From assembly GCA_045546615.1 (NCBI GenBank), contig JAZQDD010000013.1, positions 1 through 64,000 of the forward strand: a DNA stretch of 64,000 bases, written 5' to 3'. Below the pieces are notes generated by a model, which worked only from the letters and a program-made list of their open reading frames with translations, searched no databases and was not told where the DNA came from. Below are positions 22,753 to 30,936 of the stretch, piece after piece; position 1 is the stretch's first letter, and each line of letters begins with the position of its first letter. The stretch is from CAG-390 sp045546615. Lineage in GTDB: Bacteria > Bacillota > Clostridia > Oscillospirales > CAG-272. The translations under genes and the position numbers were made by a program.

Positions 22753-25191
22753 TTAATTTTCCGCATTTGTATAAAAATTAAGCTTTTTTTCGGTATTGTC
22801 AAGTCGGATGGATATCTTGTTTGGCGCATCATTGCCCATTTCGACAAGCATCGCCGCCAGCGGATTTTCCACAAGAATTGCTATTTGCCTGCGAAGCTCA
22901 CGCGCCCCCTTGTTTTGTGTACTTGCGCAAACGTGTTCAATTGCGTCGGGGGAGAAAGTTAATTCAATTCCTCGCATTGCGGCGCGGTGTATCACTTCCT
23001 TAAGCATCCCATTGCATATTTTTATCAGGCTGTCGTTGGCAAGAGGGGGGAAGTAAATTATTTCATCAACTCTATCAAGAAATTCGGGACGGAACAAGTC
23101 TTCGACGGAACGCCGCGCGATCTTCTCGTTTTCCGCATCAGCCGCATCGTTCACAAATCCTATCCCGTTTCTTTTTTCCTGTCTGCTTCCGAGATTTGAA
23201 GTCATTATCACCACCGTGTTGCGAAAGCTCACCTTGCGCCCCTGTGAGTCGGTCAGTTGCCCATCCTCGAGTAATTGGAGAAGAAGATTCATTATCTCGG
23301 GGTGCGCCTTTTCTATTTCATCGAACAGCACCACAGAGTACGGTTTTCGGCGTACTTTTTCGGTAAGCTGTCCGCCGTCGTCATATCCGACGTAACCGGG
23401 CGGCGAGCCGATAAGGCGCGAAATGCTGTGCTTTTCCATATATTCCGACATATCAATACGCAAAAGCGCGTTTTCTGTACCGAAAAGTTCGCGCGCAAGC
23501 GCGTGGCAAAGCGCGGTCTTGCCAACGCCGCTATTTCCGCAGAAAATAAAAGAACCTATCGGGCGGTTGGGTGAACCGATAGCGGAGCGCCCGCGTATTA
23601 TCGCTGATACGACTGCATCTACAGCTTTGTCTTGTCCGACTATCTCATCCTTTAGATCCGAGGAGAGCTGTTTTAGTCTCTCGCCCTCTTTTTCCGTTAC
23701 CTTGCTGACGGGGATGCCGGTCCAATCTGTCACCGCCTCTGCTATCTCCGCGTATCCTATCACGGTGTCCCCCTCGGATTTTCTCTCGTCATTGTGAGAA
23801 ATGATCAGCTTTTCATACTCTGTTCTTATTAGCTTTTCTTCATCCCGAAGAGCAGCGGCTCGCTCGAAGTTTTGGCTTCCTATCGCTTCTTCCTTTTCGT
23901 GAACGACTGCGTGAAGTCTGTTTTCGATCTCCTTTATATCTCTTGGAGTGTAATTTGTCTGTATTCGCTTTCTTGCGGCGGCTTCATCAATTAGATCTAT
24001 CGCTTTGTCGGGTAGGAATCTATCGTTGACATATCTCACGGAGAGCGAAACTGCGGCTTTTAGCGCTTCATCACTTATTTTCAAGCGATGATGAGCCTCG
24101 TATTTGTCGCGCAAGCCACGAAGGATATTTAGCGTTTCATCTTCGGTCGGTTCACTTACAAAGACGGGTTGGAAACGTCTTTCGAGTGCCGCGTCCTTTT
24201 CGATGTGCTTTCGATATTCCTCGAGAGTTGTTGCGCCGATCAACTGTATCTCTCCGCGTGCAAGTGCGGGCTTTAAAATGTTTGAAGCATCTACTGCCCC
24301 CTCCGCCGCACCCGCGCCTATCATTGTGTGTATTTCGTCGATAAAAAGTATCACGTCACGGTCTTTATCTATCTCGTCCATAACGGAGCGCATTCGTTCC
24401 TCAAACTCTCCGCGATATTTTGCCCCCGCTATCATAGAGGAGATGTCAAGACTTATTATCCGCTTGGATTCAAGCATATCGGGCACGTTGCCCTCTATTA
24501 TTCTTTGGGCAAGGCCTTCGGCAACTGCGGTTTTACCGACACCCGGCTCGCCAATGAGGCAGGGGTTGTTTTTGCGTCTCCTGCAAACTATCTGTATAAC
24601 TCGCTCCGTCTCGCTATCACGCCCGATAACGGGATCTATCTTTCCTTGCATAGCGGCGGCGGTGAGGTCTCTGCCGTATTTCATTAAGGTCGGCAGTGTA
24701 CCGTCTTGCTTGTGCCGCGCTTTGCGTGTTGGCAGACGCGATGCCCCCGGGAGATTTGAAATGCTTTCCAAAAAAGCCGCAATATCCCCTCGCACGTCCT
24801 GTGTGTTCACTCCGATGGATTCAAGTAAGCGCACTGCGACACAGTCGCGTTCTTCTATTATAGCAAGGAGCAAATGCTCTGTGCCGATATATCCATGTGA
24901 ATAGCGCGCGGAAATATCGGATGATGCCTCGATTATTTTTTTGGTACGAGGTGTCATATCTGACGGAATGAGAGCTGTTGCCCCGCCGCCGCCAAGCTCG
25001 GCGGCGGCGTTTTGGAGTTTGTCTATATCTGCTCCGCGCGCATAAAGCAGTTTATATGCCGCAGAATCCGTTTCGCGCAAAAGGCCGAGCAGTAAATGCT
25101 CCGAACCGATATAACCGTGCTTTAGCTCCTTGGCGATCAGCAGTGCGTTATTCAATGTGTTCTGCGCTTTTTGTGTGAACTTGCTTTTCAT
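22753..25191 (-). CDS. clpC: ATP-dependent Clp protease ATP-binding subunit, ClpC type
   Basis: 812 residues of AAA+ unfoldase. Order: double Clp_N repeat (about 1-145), AAA D1 with GEPGVGKTA (about 210) and DEIHTMIG, a short M-domain with a UVR-like FERAAALRDEEK (about 425), and AAA D2 with GNSGVGKTALCHAL (about 545). The D2 segment NGIGFVND provides the G-F loop used to dock ClpP. The promoter overlaps a perfect palindrome (25205-25225). No clpP, ctsR or mcsAB lies nearby, unlike the Bacillus ctsR operon. A second, ClpE-like gene is at 58863. Confidence 0.93.
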   Translation of the reverse strand: MKSKFTQKAQNTLNNALLIAKELKHGYIGSEHLLLGLLRETDSAAYKLLYARGADIDKLQNAAAELGGGGATALIPSDMTPRTKKIIEASSDISARYSHGYIGTEHLLLAIIEERDCVAVRLLESIGVNTQDVRGDIAAFLESISNLPGASRLPTRKARHKQDGTLPTLMKYGRDLTAAAMQGKIDPVIGRDSETERVIQIVCRRRKNNPCLIGEPGVGKTAVAEGLAQRIIEGNVPDMLESKRIISLDISSMIAGAKYRGEFEERMRSVMDEIDKDRDVILFIDEIHTMIGAGAAEGAVDASNILKPALARGEIQLIGATTLEEYRKHIEKDAALERRFQPVFVSEPTEDETLNILRGLRDKYEAHHRLKISDEALKAAVSLSVRYVNDRFLPDKAIDLIDEAAARKRIQTNYTPRDIKEIENRLHAVVHEKEEAIGSQNFERAAALRDEEKLIRTEYEKLIISHNDERKSEGDTVIGYAEIAEAVTDWTGIPVSKVTEKEGERLKQLSSDLKDEIVGQDKAVDAVVSAIIRGRSAIGSPNRPIGSFIFCGNSGVGKTALCHALARELFGTENALLRIDMSEYMEKHSISRLIGSPPGYVGYDDGGQLTEKVRRKPYSVVLFDEIEKAHPEIMNLLLQLLEDGQLTDSQGRKVSFRNTVVIMTSNLGSRQEKRNGIGFVNDAADAENEKIARRSVEDLFRPEFLDRVDEIIYFPPLANDSLIKICNGMLKEVIHRAAMRGIELTFSPDAIEHVCASTQNKGARELRRQIAILVENPLAAMLVEMGNDAPNKISIRLDNTEKKLNFYTNAEN

Positions 25192-25204
25192 ATATTACCG
25201 TCCC

Positions 25205-25225
25205 AAAATAGTATTATACTATTTT
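25205..25225 (-). promoter_or_regulatory. perfect 21-bp palindrome over the clpC -10 box
   Basis: AAAATAGTAT-T-ATACTATTTT has perfect 10-bp arms, and the minus-strand -10 TATAAT lies inside it (plus 25213-25218), 22 bases before the clpC start. The -35 region is poor. It does not match the CtsR box. Likely an operator, though an AT-rich palindrome can arise by chance. Confidence 0.5.
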
Positions 25226-25244
25226 ATGACGCCCCAAAGAAATT

Positions 25245-25778
25245 TTATTCCTTTGAATACAGTCCGCGTTTCTCATATTGACGTATTAGAGCATTCCAAG
25301 TTCTGCGGTCGACCTTTCCCGTTTCATCAAGGGAAGAACCGCGCTGTATTACCTTGACGGCGTTTTCGGTTGCCGCGTCAAAGATACCGCTTTGCTCAAC
25401 CTCGGGCAAAAAGCTGTAGATCAATGATATTTCCGCCAGAATATGCTGTATTGCCTCAACTAAAAAGCCGCTGTCTCCCATTTGCGCCGAGTAATCTGTC
25501 GGTGTCACGGGAAAGGGCGAGAACGACATTGGTAAAAGGTTTTTTTCGAGTGATAAAAGGTATTCGCCGTATATTCTGTCCCACGTTTGCTTGTCGGCTA
25601 TCCCCGTGATTCCAAGACCGTTCAGACGTTGAAATTCCCGTATTGCGGCTGTTGTATCACTGCCGATGACTCCGTCTATTGGGGGAAGGGGTATTTCAGG
25701 CTCGAAATATGCAAGCTGGCGCAGATACCGTTGAAGATTTTGCCTTGCTATTCTATCAGTTATCTCATTTTTAGCCAT
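25245..25778 (-). CDS. protein with two peptidoglycan-binding domains, no signal peptide
   Basis: 177 residues, made of two PG_binding_1-like modules. The first (about 12-75) has the motif IDGVIGSDTTAAIREFQRLNGL..GIADKQTWDRIY; the second (about 98-170) has FDAATENAVKVIQ...GKVDRRTWNALI. Such modules bind cell-wall peptidoglycan, yet the N-terminus MAKNEITDRIARQ is charged and has no signal sequence. Third gene of the operon starting at 27668, 13 bases after its neighbour. A spore-associated protein made in the mother cell would explain the missing signal; that is inference. Confidence 0.8.
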   Translation of the reverse strand: MAKNEITDRIARQNLQRYLRQLAYFEPEIPLPPIDGVIGSDTTAAIREFQRLNGLGITGIADKQTWDRIYGEYLLSLEKNLLPMSFSPFPVTPTDYSAQMGDSGFLVEAIQHILAEISLIYSFLPEVEQSGIFDAATENAVKVIQRGSSLDETGKVDRRTWNALIRQYEKRGLYSKE

Positions 25779-25791
25779 AGTATCCTCCTTG

Positions 25792-27219
25792 TTATTCTAC
25801 GGGGAAGCCCGGGTACTGTCCCTCGCCTAAACGCTCACTCGCCGTAACGTCATCAAAGACTTTTCCTATCTCGTTCCACGTTACCGCGTCAACCACTCCA
25901 TTTGTCAGAGTAAGCCCAAACAGCTCCTGAAACGCGCTGACTGCGCTTTCTGTTTGATTGCCGAAATACCCCGTTACATTGACCTGCGGTATCTCGCCGT
26001 AAACCTCGCCTATTCTGTTAAGATACCGTTGCAGAATGCTGACGTCCTCGCCTTCCGCACCGATTCGCAGTATTACGCCGGGAAAGGGAATTGCCGCACT
26101 TTCGGAGTACTCGGGCGGGATAGTTGAAATTATACCAAGATATGCGTTATACATTCTGTTCCATGTATCCTCTCCTACAATGCCGTCGGGTGTAAGGCCG
26201 AAGGTGTTTTGCATATCTATAACCGCCGCCTCTGTAGAAGGGCCGAAAATGCCGTCGCGGTCGACACGGGGAATGGAGCTGTAAAATTCGGCAAGGTAGT
26301 TTATATAATATTGAAGATTCTCCACGGGATTGCCGCGCGAGCCGCTGCGCAGTACCTCGGGAAGCTCCTGCGATACCTCTGAAAGAGTGACTCCTTCGGA
26401 ATCAAGCTCATTGAGGCGTTTTACCGCGTTGTAGTAAAACAGTATAGCATACCAAGTGGCTTTGCCTACGATACCGTCCTCGGTTATACCCACGATACGC
26501 TGAAATTCCCGCACGGATTCCTCGGTGTCAAACGAGAAAATGCCGTCGGTCACGGATATTTTGGGGATCGAAGGATAATTGTCCGCTATTCTGTTGAGGC
26601 GCACTTGGATGGTGCGCACATCGTTGTTTCGTGCGCCGAGGCGCAAGGGGATGGATGGCGCAGATTCCTCGGCGTTACCGAGGGGAGCATTGATAACGAT
26701 ATCAATGTCGTTTCCGTAGTAGTTTTGCAGGATGTCGTACGGCGTATAGCCTCGCTCTGCGAGAGTTACGCTTCCCCATTGCGAAAGTCCCGGACAGGTC
26801 ACCTCAATACCGTCGCAGTAGGTGGCGAACAATGGCTCGACAAAGCCTTGTCGCACAATGTAATTGTCAAAAATATCGCCGGTTATATCGTTAATATTAT
26901 CGAATATCTCGCGTCCGTCAACGTATGATTGGTCGTTTGCTATAGAATTGGTAATATCAAAATCATATCCGCGTGACGGATAAAATTCCGTATATATTCT
27001 ATTCAAAGCAAAGCTTATTTGGGCAAGTATATTTGCCCGAAGTGCCGATTCGGGCCAGGTTGGGTATATTTCACTTGAGGCAACGTTGGCAATATACTCG
27101 CGAAAAGGAACAGTTACGTTGCGTGCGTTTGATTGCGGTGGGCCGAGGTGGACTGTGATATACTCGGGAATGATCGGCAGGATAGCGCCGCCGCTATCGG
27201 GTGTAATCGGGGAATTCAT
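25792..27219 (-). CDS. SpoIID-like domain protein with three peptidoglycan-binding modules
   Basis: 475 residues. Residues about 20-180 form a SpoIID/LytB-like domain with NVASSEIYPTWPESALRANI, whose Glu50 matches the catalytic Glu of SpoIID transglycosylase, and the end motif LSQWGSVTLAERGYTPYDILQNYYG. Three PG_binding_1 modules follow (about 190-265, 295-370 and 390-465), each with a DGIFG/NGVVD-type turn and a W before the last helix. No signal peptide. It probably acts on or binds spore or cell-wall peptidoglycan. The start overlaps the preceding stop by four bases (ATGA). Confidence 0.85.
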   Translation of the reverse strand: MNSPITPDSGGAILPIIPEYITVHLGPPQSNARNVTVPFREYIANVASSEIYPTWPESALRANILAQISFALNRIYTEFYPSRGYDFDITNSIANDQSYVDGREIFDNINDITGDIFDNYIVRQGFVEPLFATYCDGIEVTCPGLSQWGSVTLAERGYTPYDILQNYYGNDIDIVINAPLGNAEESAPSIPLRLGARNNDVRTIQVRLNRIADNYPSIPKISVTDGIFSFDTEESVREFQRIVGITEDGIVGKATWYAILFYYNAVKRLNELDSEGVTLSEVSQELPEVLRSGSRGNPVENLQYYINYLAEFYSSIPRVDRDGIFGPSTEAAVIDMQNTFGLTPDGIVGEDTWNRMYNAYLGIISTIPPEYSESAAIPFPGVILRIGAEGEDVSILQRYLNRIGEVYGEIPQVNVTGYFGNQTESAVSAFQELFGLTLTNGVVDAVTWNEIGKVFDDVTASERLGEGQYPGFPVE

Positions 27220-27668
27220 TCTTCACCTCCGTTTCCGTTAATACGGGAAAAACTCGACTCATCAAAGATCAATACGTCATCGGGCACTTGTGTTCCCGAC
27301 GTTCCGTTTTCGGGCAGGGGAATCAGATTTGCTGATTGTATTGACGTTATGCCGTCGAATATCGGGATATTTGTGTATAGATTGCTGTGATACCCTTGGC
27401 GGCTCACGTCAACGCTGTACGTCGCATACGGTACGTCATACCCCGGTGTAGTAGATTGCTCGCGCGGCACGGTAGGAAGATAAATGCGCGGTGTAAGACC
27501 GCTGTTGTCGGTGATAAAGGATGCAATAGCATCGCCCTCGCCTTCATTTTCGTTCCGTACGGTCACGAGCGCCCCCTCGATCGGGATCGCCCCCTCGGCG
27601 GTTCTTACTGCGACTAACAGATACCCCGTAGCCGTCATATCGCTGTTGTTGGTTGGATTACCGTTCAT
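27216..27668 (-). CDS. protein with carboxypeptidase-regulatory-like beta domain, function unknown
   Basis: 150 residues. The core (about 14-115) reads as a transthyretin-like/carboxypeptidase regulatory fold: GYLLVAVRTAEGAIPIEGALVTV, a TDNSGLT turn, and YSVDVSRQGYHSNLYTNIPIFDGITS. Such domains are usually adhesive or structural. No signal peptide. First gene of the operon with the SpoIID-like and peptidoglycan-binding proteins, with AGGAGGTG before the ATG. No sigma-A promoter is clear upstream, which would fit a sporulation sigma factor, but I cannot call one. Confidence 0.7.
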   Translation of the reverse strand: MNGNPTNNSDMTATGYLLVAVRTAEGAIPIEGALVTVRNENEGEGDAIASFITDNSGLTPRIYLPTVPREQSTTPGYDVPYATYSVDVSRQGYHSNLYTNIPIFDGITSIQSANLIPLPENGTSGTQVPDDVLIFDESSFSRINGNGGEE

Positions 27669-27751
27669 AAAACACCTCCTAAATCACTATCTCTAAAATG
27701 TTATGCGGCAACGGCGCTTTTGTTGAAAATCTATATTTTTCAAAAATAATA

Positions 27752-27780
27752 TTGATAAACGCAAAATATTGTGTTATAAT
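27752..27780 (+). promoter_or_regulatory. promoter of the aldose-epimerase gene
   Basis: TTGATA (27752-27757), a 17-bp spacer and TATAAT (27775-27780) in TGTGTTATAAT. Confidence 0.75.
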
Positions 27781-27810
27781 TGAGAAAACCCGATTGAAAG
27801 GAAGAAAACA

Positions 27811-28698
27811 ATGATCTACACTATCAAAAATGACCGCCTCTCGGTAAACGTTTCCGATTTCAAGGCGGAGCTTCATTCTATCGTATCCGTAAAGAATGGC
27901 AGAGAGTATCTCTGGCAGGGTGATGAACAGTTCTGGCGTGATCGCGCTATCATTCCGTTCCCTGTTTGTTGCCGCCTTACCGATAATAAATATATCTACA
28001 ACGGCAATACTTACGAAATGCGCCCCCACGGCTTTTTGCAGGCAAGCACTCCCGTTGTAGCCCAAAAGACCGATACATCCATCACTCTCCGTCTTGAGAG
28101 CAACGATGAGCTGAAGGCTATCTACCCCTTTGATTTTACGCTTGACGTAAAGTACACCCTTGTAGGCAATGCAGTAAGAAACGAGATCACCGTATACAAC
28201 AAGGGAGAGGGAATGATGTACTTCTCAACGGGTGGACACCCCGGACTTAACATCCCCTTCTGCGGCGGTAAGTTCGAGGATTACTACATCGAGTTCCCCG
28301 AGGCTGAGGACGTAAAGATGGTATACCTCACCGACGAGAGATTCAGAACGGGTGAGTACGTTGATTTCCCGCTTCGCGACGGTAAGTATCTTGATATGGT
28401 ACATAGCCTCTTTGACAGAGACGCCGTTTTCCTTGTAGGTACGGGAAGCAAGGCTATCCTTCGTAATAAAAACAACGCAAGCGAGGCTGTTATTGTTGAC
28501 CATTCCGCTTCTCGTTGCCCCTACCTCGGTCTGTGGCACAAGCCCCTTACCGAAGCCCCCTATTGCTGCGTAGAGCCTTTCTTTGGCACTCCCTCGCTTG
28601 ACGGCGTGGTAGATGATATCGCAAAGAAGGACGACATCGTTGCACTTTCCGCAGGCGAGAGCTTCCGCCTTGCTTTTGATATCGTTATCGAGGACTAA
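27811..28698 (+). CDS. aldose 1-epimerase family protein (LacX-like)
   Basis: 295 residues, all-beta galactose-mutarotase fold. Visible are LVGNAVRNEITVYNKGEGMMYFSTGGHPGLNIPF (His of the catalytic pair in GGHPGLN), HKPLTEAPYCCVEPFFGTP (the W/H-P...CVEP block with the catalytic Glu) and PHGFLQ (first His). The last block is typical of the LacX/YeaD-like subgroup. It interconverts sugar anomers, possibly of phosphorylated sugars. RBS GAAAGGAAG. Single gene. After the stop, 28708-28736 forms a perfect 12-bp hairpin (CGCAAACCGCGC) but with an A-run instead of a T-run. Confidence 0.88.
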   Translation: MIYTIKNDRLSVNVSDFKAELHSIVSVKNGREYLWQGDEQFWRDRAIIPFPVCCRLTDNKYIYNGNTYEMRPHGFLQASTPVVAQKTDTSITLRLESNDELKAIYPFDFTLDVKYTLVGNAVRNEITVYNKGEGMMYFSTGGHPGLNIPFCGGKFEDYYIEFPEAEDVKMVYLTDERFRTGEYVDFPLRDGKYLDMVHSLFDRDAVFLVGTGSKAILRNKNNASEAVIVDHSASRCPYLGLWHKPLTEAPYCCVEPFFGTPSLDGVVDDIAKKDDIVALSAGESFRLAFDIVIED

Positions 28699-28775
28699 AA
28701 AACCACTCGCAAACCGCGCAAAAGCGCGGTTTGCGAAAAAAAGAGAAAAAATTCGAAATTTTTTTAAAAAAGGTA

Positions 28776-28804
28776 TTGACAATTCTACTTTGATTTGATA
28801 TAAT
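28776..28804 (+). promoter_or_regulatory. promoter of tRNA-Thr
   Basis: Consensus TTGACA (28776-28781), a 17-bp spacer and TATAAT (28799-28804), 13 bases before the tRNA. Confidence 0.85.
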
Positions 28805-28817
28805 ATCATCTGTTGAC

Positions 28818-28893
28818 GCTGCTATGGCTCAGTTGGTAGAGCACATGCTTGGTAAGCATGAGGTCATCAGTTCGACTCTGATTAGCAGCTCCA
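28818..28893 (+). tRNA. tRNA-Thr(GGT)
   Basis: 76 nt. The acceptor GCTGCTA pairs with TAGCAGC. The D loop has AGTTGGTAGA, and the anticodon stem CATGC/GCATG encloses loop TTGGTAA (anticodon GGT). The T loop is TTCGACT, and CCA is encoded at 28891-28893. Reads ACC and ACT codons. Confidence 0.95.
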
Positions 28894-28921
28894 AAACCCA
28901 AGTCTTTTGGCTTGGGTTTTT
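28894..28921 (+). terminator. terminator after tRNA-Thr
   Basis: AAAACCCAAG pairs with CTTGGGTTTT and runs into a T-tract. Confidence 0.85.
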
Positions 28922-28972
28922 GCTTTGTATAGAAAACCAGCGCAGCGACATCTTGCATCACTGCGCTGGTTT

Positions 28973-30103
28973 TTATCTCTGCGGTTTGAAAAATTGATAT
29001 AAGTACGCGGGTATAGTTCCGTTGTATAGCTTGCGAACCTTGTCGGCGCGTCTGCCGTAGAGCCTTTCAAAATATTCGCACGAGGTCAGCACGTATACCT
29101 GCCACGGCTCCATGGCGCGAAATGTTGTGCCCATATCGCGGTATAGCCGTTCCGCGTCGCGCATCGACATCATTCTCTCGCCGTATGGAGGATTGCAAAT
29201 GAGCGTTCCTTTGCAATCGGGAGAAGGCTTTTTTATTTTGCGCATATCGCCGTGAGCAAGCTCTATGTGAGATGATACTCCCGCGCGCCGTGCGTTTTCT
29301 CTTGCTACGGTTATGCAATCGGGATCAATGTCACTGCCGCGTGCGACGAAATGTGAGTTACTTACAATGGCGCACCGCGCTTCCTCTCTCGCGTTTTCCC
29401 AAAGCTCATTCGGCAGGAAACCAAAGCTCTCTCCTGCAAATGAGCGTTCAAGTCCGGGTGCGCGGCGTGTGGCGATCATCGCTCCCTCTATCACTATTGT
29501 TCCCGAGCCGCAGCAGGGGTCCCAAAGCATAATGTCCTCGCGCACTCTTGCAGTCAACGCTATTGCCGCCGCGAGCGTTTCACGAAGCGGCGCGGCGTTC
29601 GCGACAGGTCGGTATCCGCGCTTGTGCAGCGCAATACCCGATGTATCTATCATAAGGTACGCCTCGTCCTTGAAAATGAAAAACTCAATTTTCATCACGG
29701 CATCAGTCTCGGGCAGGACGGAAAGACCGTATTTTTCGCCAAGCCGTGTTGCGATGGATTTTTTTAGTATCTTCTGACAATCGGGAATGGAAGTCAGTTG
29801 GCTTTTTATCGAATGTCCCGATACGGGAAAAGCGTTGTCTTTTTCGATATAGTTCTCCCATGGTAAAGCTCGGCATCCTTCAAAAAGAGCATCAAAGCTT
29901 GGAGCGGGGAACGGATCTCCAACGAGAACGTAAACACGCTCCGCAACGCGCAGATTTACGTTTGCGCGCGCGCAATCTATGGGTTCGCCCGAAAACAGCA
30001 CTCTGCCGTCCATCGTCATTATTCTTTTGAGTCCGAGGGCGTCGATCTCCTCGCCAAGGAGCTTCTCAAGCCCAAACATGCAGGTAGCTACGTAAGTCAA
30101 CAT
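28973..30103 (-). CDS. THUMP-domain class I SAM-dependent RNA methyltransferase (RlmL-like)
   Basis: 376 residues. The N-terminus is a ferredoxin-like/THUMP region (about 1-155: VATCMFGLEKLLGEEI, then GRVLFSG). The methyltransferase follows, with LWDPCCGSGTIVIEGAM (SAM-binding motif I, about 195), a GSDIDPD acidic loop, and the catalytic NPPYGERM motif, typical of N2-guanine methyltransferases. Likely modifies 23S rRNA, as RlmL does, but the exact base is uncertain. The start overlaps the stop of the FTR-like gene by one base, so it is third in the trxA operon. Confidence 0.9.
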   Translation of the reverse strand: MLTYVATCMFGLEKLLGEEIDALGLKRIMTMDGRVLFSGEPIDCARANVNLRVAERVYVLVGDPFPAPSFDALFEGCRALPWENYIEKDNAFPVSGHSIKSQLTSIPDCQKILKKSIATRLGEKYGLSVLPETDAVMKIEFFIFKDEAYLMIDTSGIALHKRGYRPVANAAPLRETLAAAIALTARVREDIMLWDPCCGSGTIVIEGAMIATRRAPGLERSFAGESFGFLPNELWENAREEARCAIVSNSHFVARGSDIDPDCITVARENARRAGVSSHIELAHGDMRKIKKPSPDCKGTLICNPPYGERMMSMRDAERLYRDMGTTFRAMEPWQVYVLTSCEYFERLYGRRADKVRKLYNGTIPAYLYQFFKPQR

Positions 30104-30300
30104 TATTTTTTATCCTTATAATAAAGCTTGCAGTGGCAGTAGCCCTCAAAATTCGGATCTGCAATCTGCTCTCTGAATTCTTTGCATAGACATTTATTGT
30201 CCTCGGTCATCTCAAGGCGGCAGGGGCAATATCCGCCTCGTGCCTTGAGTCCTTCTTTAATTATTTTTACTATTTCTTTATCCTCGTTCAATCTTACCAT
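30103..30300 (-). CDS. minimal ferredoxin:thioredoxin reductase catalytic-type protein
   Basis: 65 residues from the ATG at 30300; a GTG three bases earlier is possible. Three Cys pairs are C25-P-C27, C37-L-C39 and C55-H-C57, the CPC-CxC-CHC signature of the [4Fe-4S] and redox-disulfide chain of FTR. In plants and cyanobacteria FTR passes electrons from ferredoxin to thioredoxin. Here the chain is about half the usual length, has different spacings, and no variable subunit gene is present. Wedged between thioredoxin (TGATG overlap) and the methyltransferase (TAATG), so it is co-translated with thioredoxin. Confidence 0.82.
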   Translation of the reverse strand: MVRLNEDKEIVKIIKEGLKARGGYCPCRLEMTEDNKCLCKEFREQIADPNFEGYCHCKLYYKDKK

Positions 30301-30608
30301 CACAAAAACCTCTCTATGATCTCTTCTATTTCTTCTTTGCTAAGTACGCCCGTAGTACGATGTACCTCAACGCCGCCTTTGATGAAAAGAAGTGTAGGGA
30401 TAAGGCTTATGCGGAATTTTATGGCAAGCGCACCTTCCTCGTCTACGTTGCATTTATATATATCAGCCGCCGATGATTCGGACAGCGCGTCTATAGTGGG
30501 GGCGAGCATTCTGCAAGGACCGCACCAAGGCGCCCAAAAATCTATTATGCATAGCTTGTCGCTTTTTTCTATTTGGTCAAATGTTGCACTTGTGATGTTT
30601 TTTGCCAT
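30300..30608 (-). CDS. trxA: thioredoxin
   Basis: 102 residues. The active site WCGPC is at about residues 29-33 in DFWAPWCGPCRMLAPT, and the cis-Pro lies in FRISLIPTLLFIKGG. Reduces disulfides in the cytoplasm. GAGGAAAG precedes the ATG. First gene of trxA - FTR-like - RNA methyltransferase. With the FTR-like neighbour it probably draws electrons from ferredoxin instead of, or in addition to, NADPH. Confidence 0.95.
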   Translation of the reverse strand: MAKNITSATFDQIEKSDKLCIIDFWAPWCGPCRMLAPTIDALSESSAADIYKCNVDEEGALAIKFRISLIPTLLFIKGGVEVHRTTGVLSKEEIEEIIERFL

Positions 30609-30646
30609 TTTTCTTTCCTCCTTTTCGCACTATGTGCTACATTGAT

Positions 30647-30675
30647 ATTTTAATATATTTGTTTGCAACTGTCAA
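30647..30675 (-). promoter_or_regulatory. promoter of trxA
   Basis: On the minus strand TTGACA (plus 30670-30675), a 17-bp spacer and TAAAAT (plus 30647-30652). Confidence 0.75.
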
Positions 30676-30729
30676 TAGACAAGAAATGTATTTTTTACTG
30701 TTTTTCTTGAAATATTTTCTAGCCGCAAA

Positions 30730-30749
30730 TTAGGTAGTATTTTACCTAA
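30730..30749. promoter_or_regulatory. palindrome between trxA and the Rex-type operon
   Basis: TTAGGTA-GTATTT-TACCTAA lies about 55 bp upstream of the trxA -35. Perfect 7-bp arms suggest a protein-binding site; the regulator is unknown. The rest of the 328-base gap (30609-30936) is AT-rich and non-coding apart from the two divergent promoters. Confidence 0.4.
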
Positions 30750-30852
30750 AGGAAAATGAAAATCGCAAAAAACAGCTCTAATGCGATAGCTTTAGTCATT
30801 TTGACTAATTGAGCTTATGGTTTTTAGGAAAATTTATTTAATATTATTTGAA

Positions 30853-30888
30853 ACGATTGTTGAAATTTTAACAATCGTGTAGTATAAT
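30853..30888 (+). promoter_or_regulatory. promoter with Rex-type operator driving the ldh-fumC-hdr-flx-frd operon
   Basis: TTGAAA (30860-30865), a 17-bp spacer and TATAAT (30883-30888). Over the -35 lies the inverted repeat ACGATTGTT-gaaatttt-AACAATCGT (30853-30878). Its core TTGTTGA-AATT-TTAACAA (30857-30874) differs at one position from the clostridial Rex consensus TTGTTAA-N4-TTAACAA. Rex represses fermentation genes until NADH rises. Binding is inferred from sequence only. Confidence 0.72.
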
Positions 30889-30936
30889 GTAATAGATAAA
30901 TTTTATCATAATAAATTAATTTGCTGGAGATGCATT

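Noticed and set aside
28708..28736. Rho-independent terminator after the aldose epimerase gene
   Set aside because: A perfect 12-bp hairpin is present, but it is followed by A residues, not T, on the coding strand; role uncertain.
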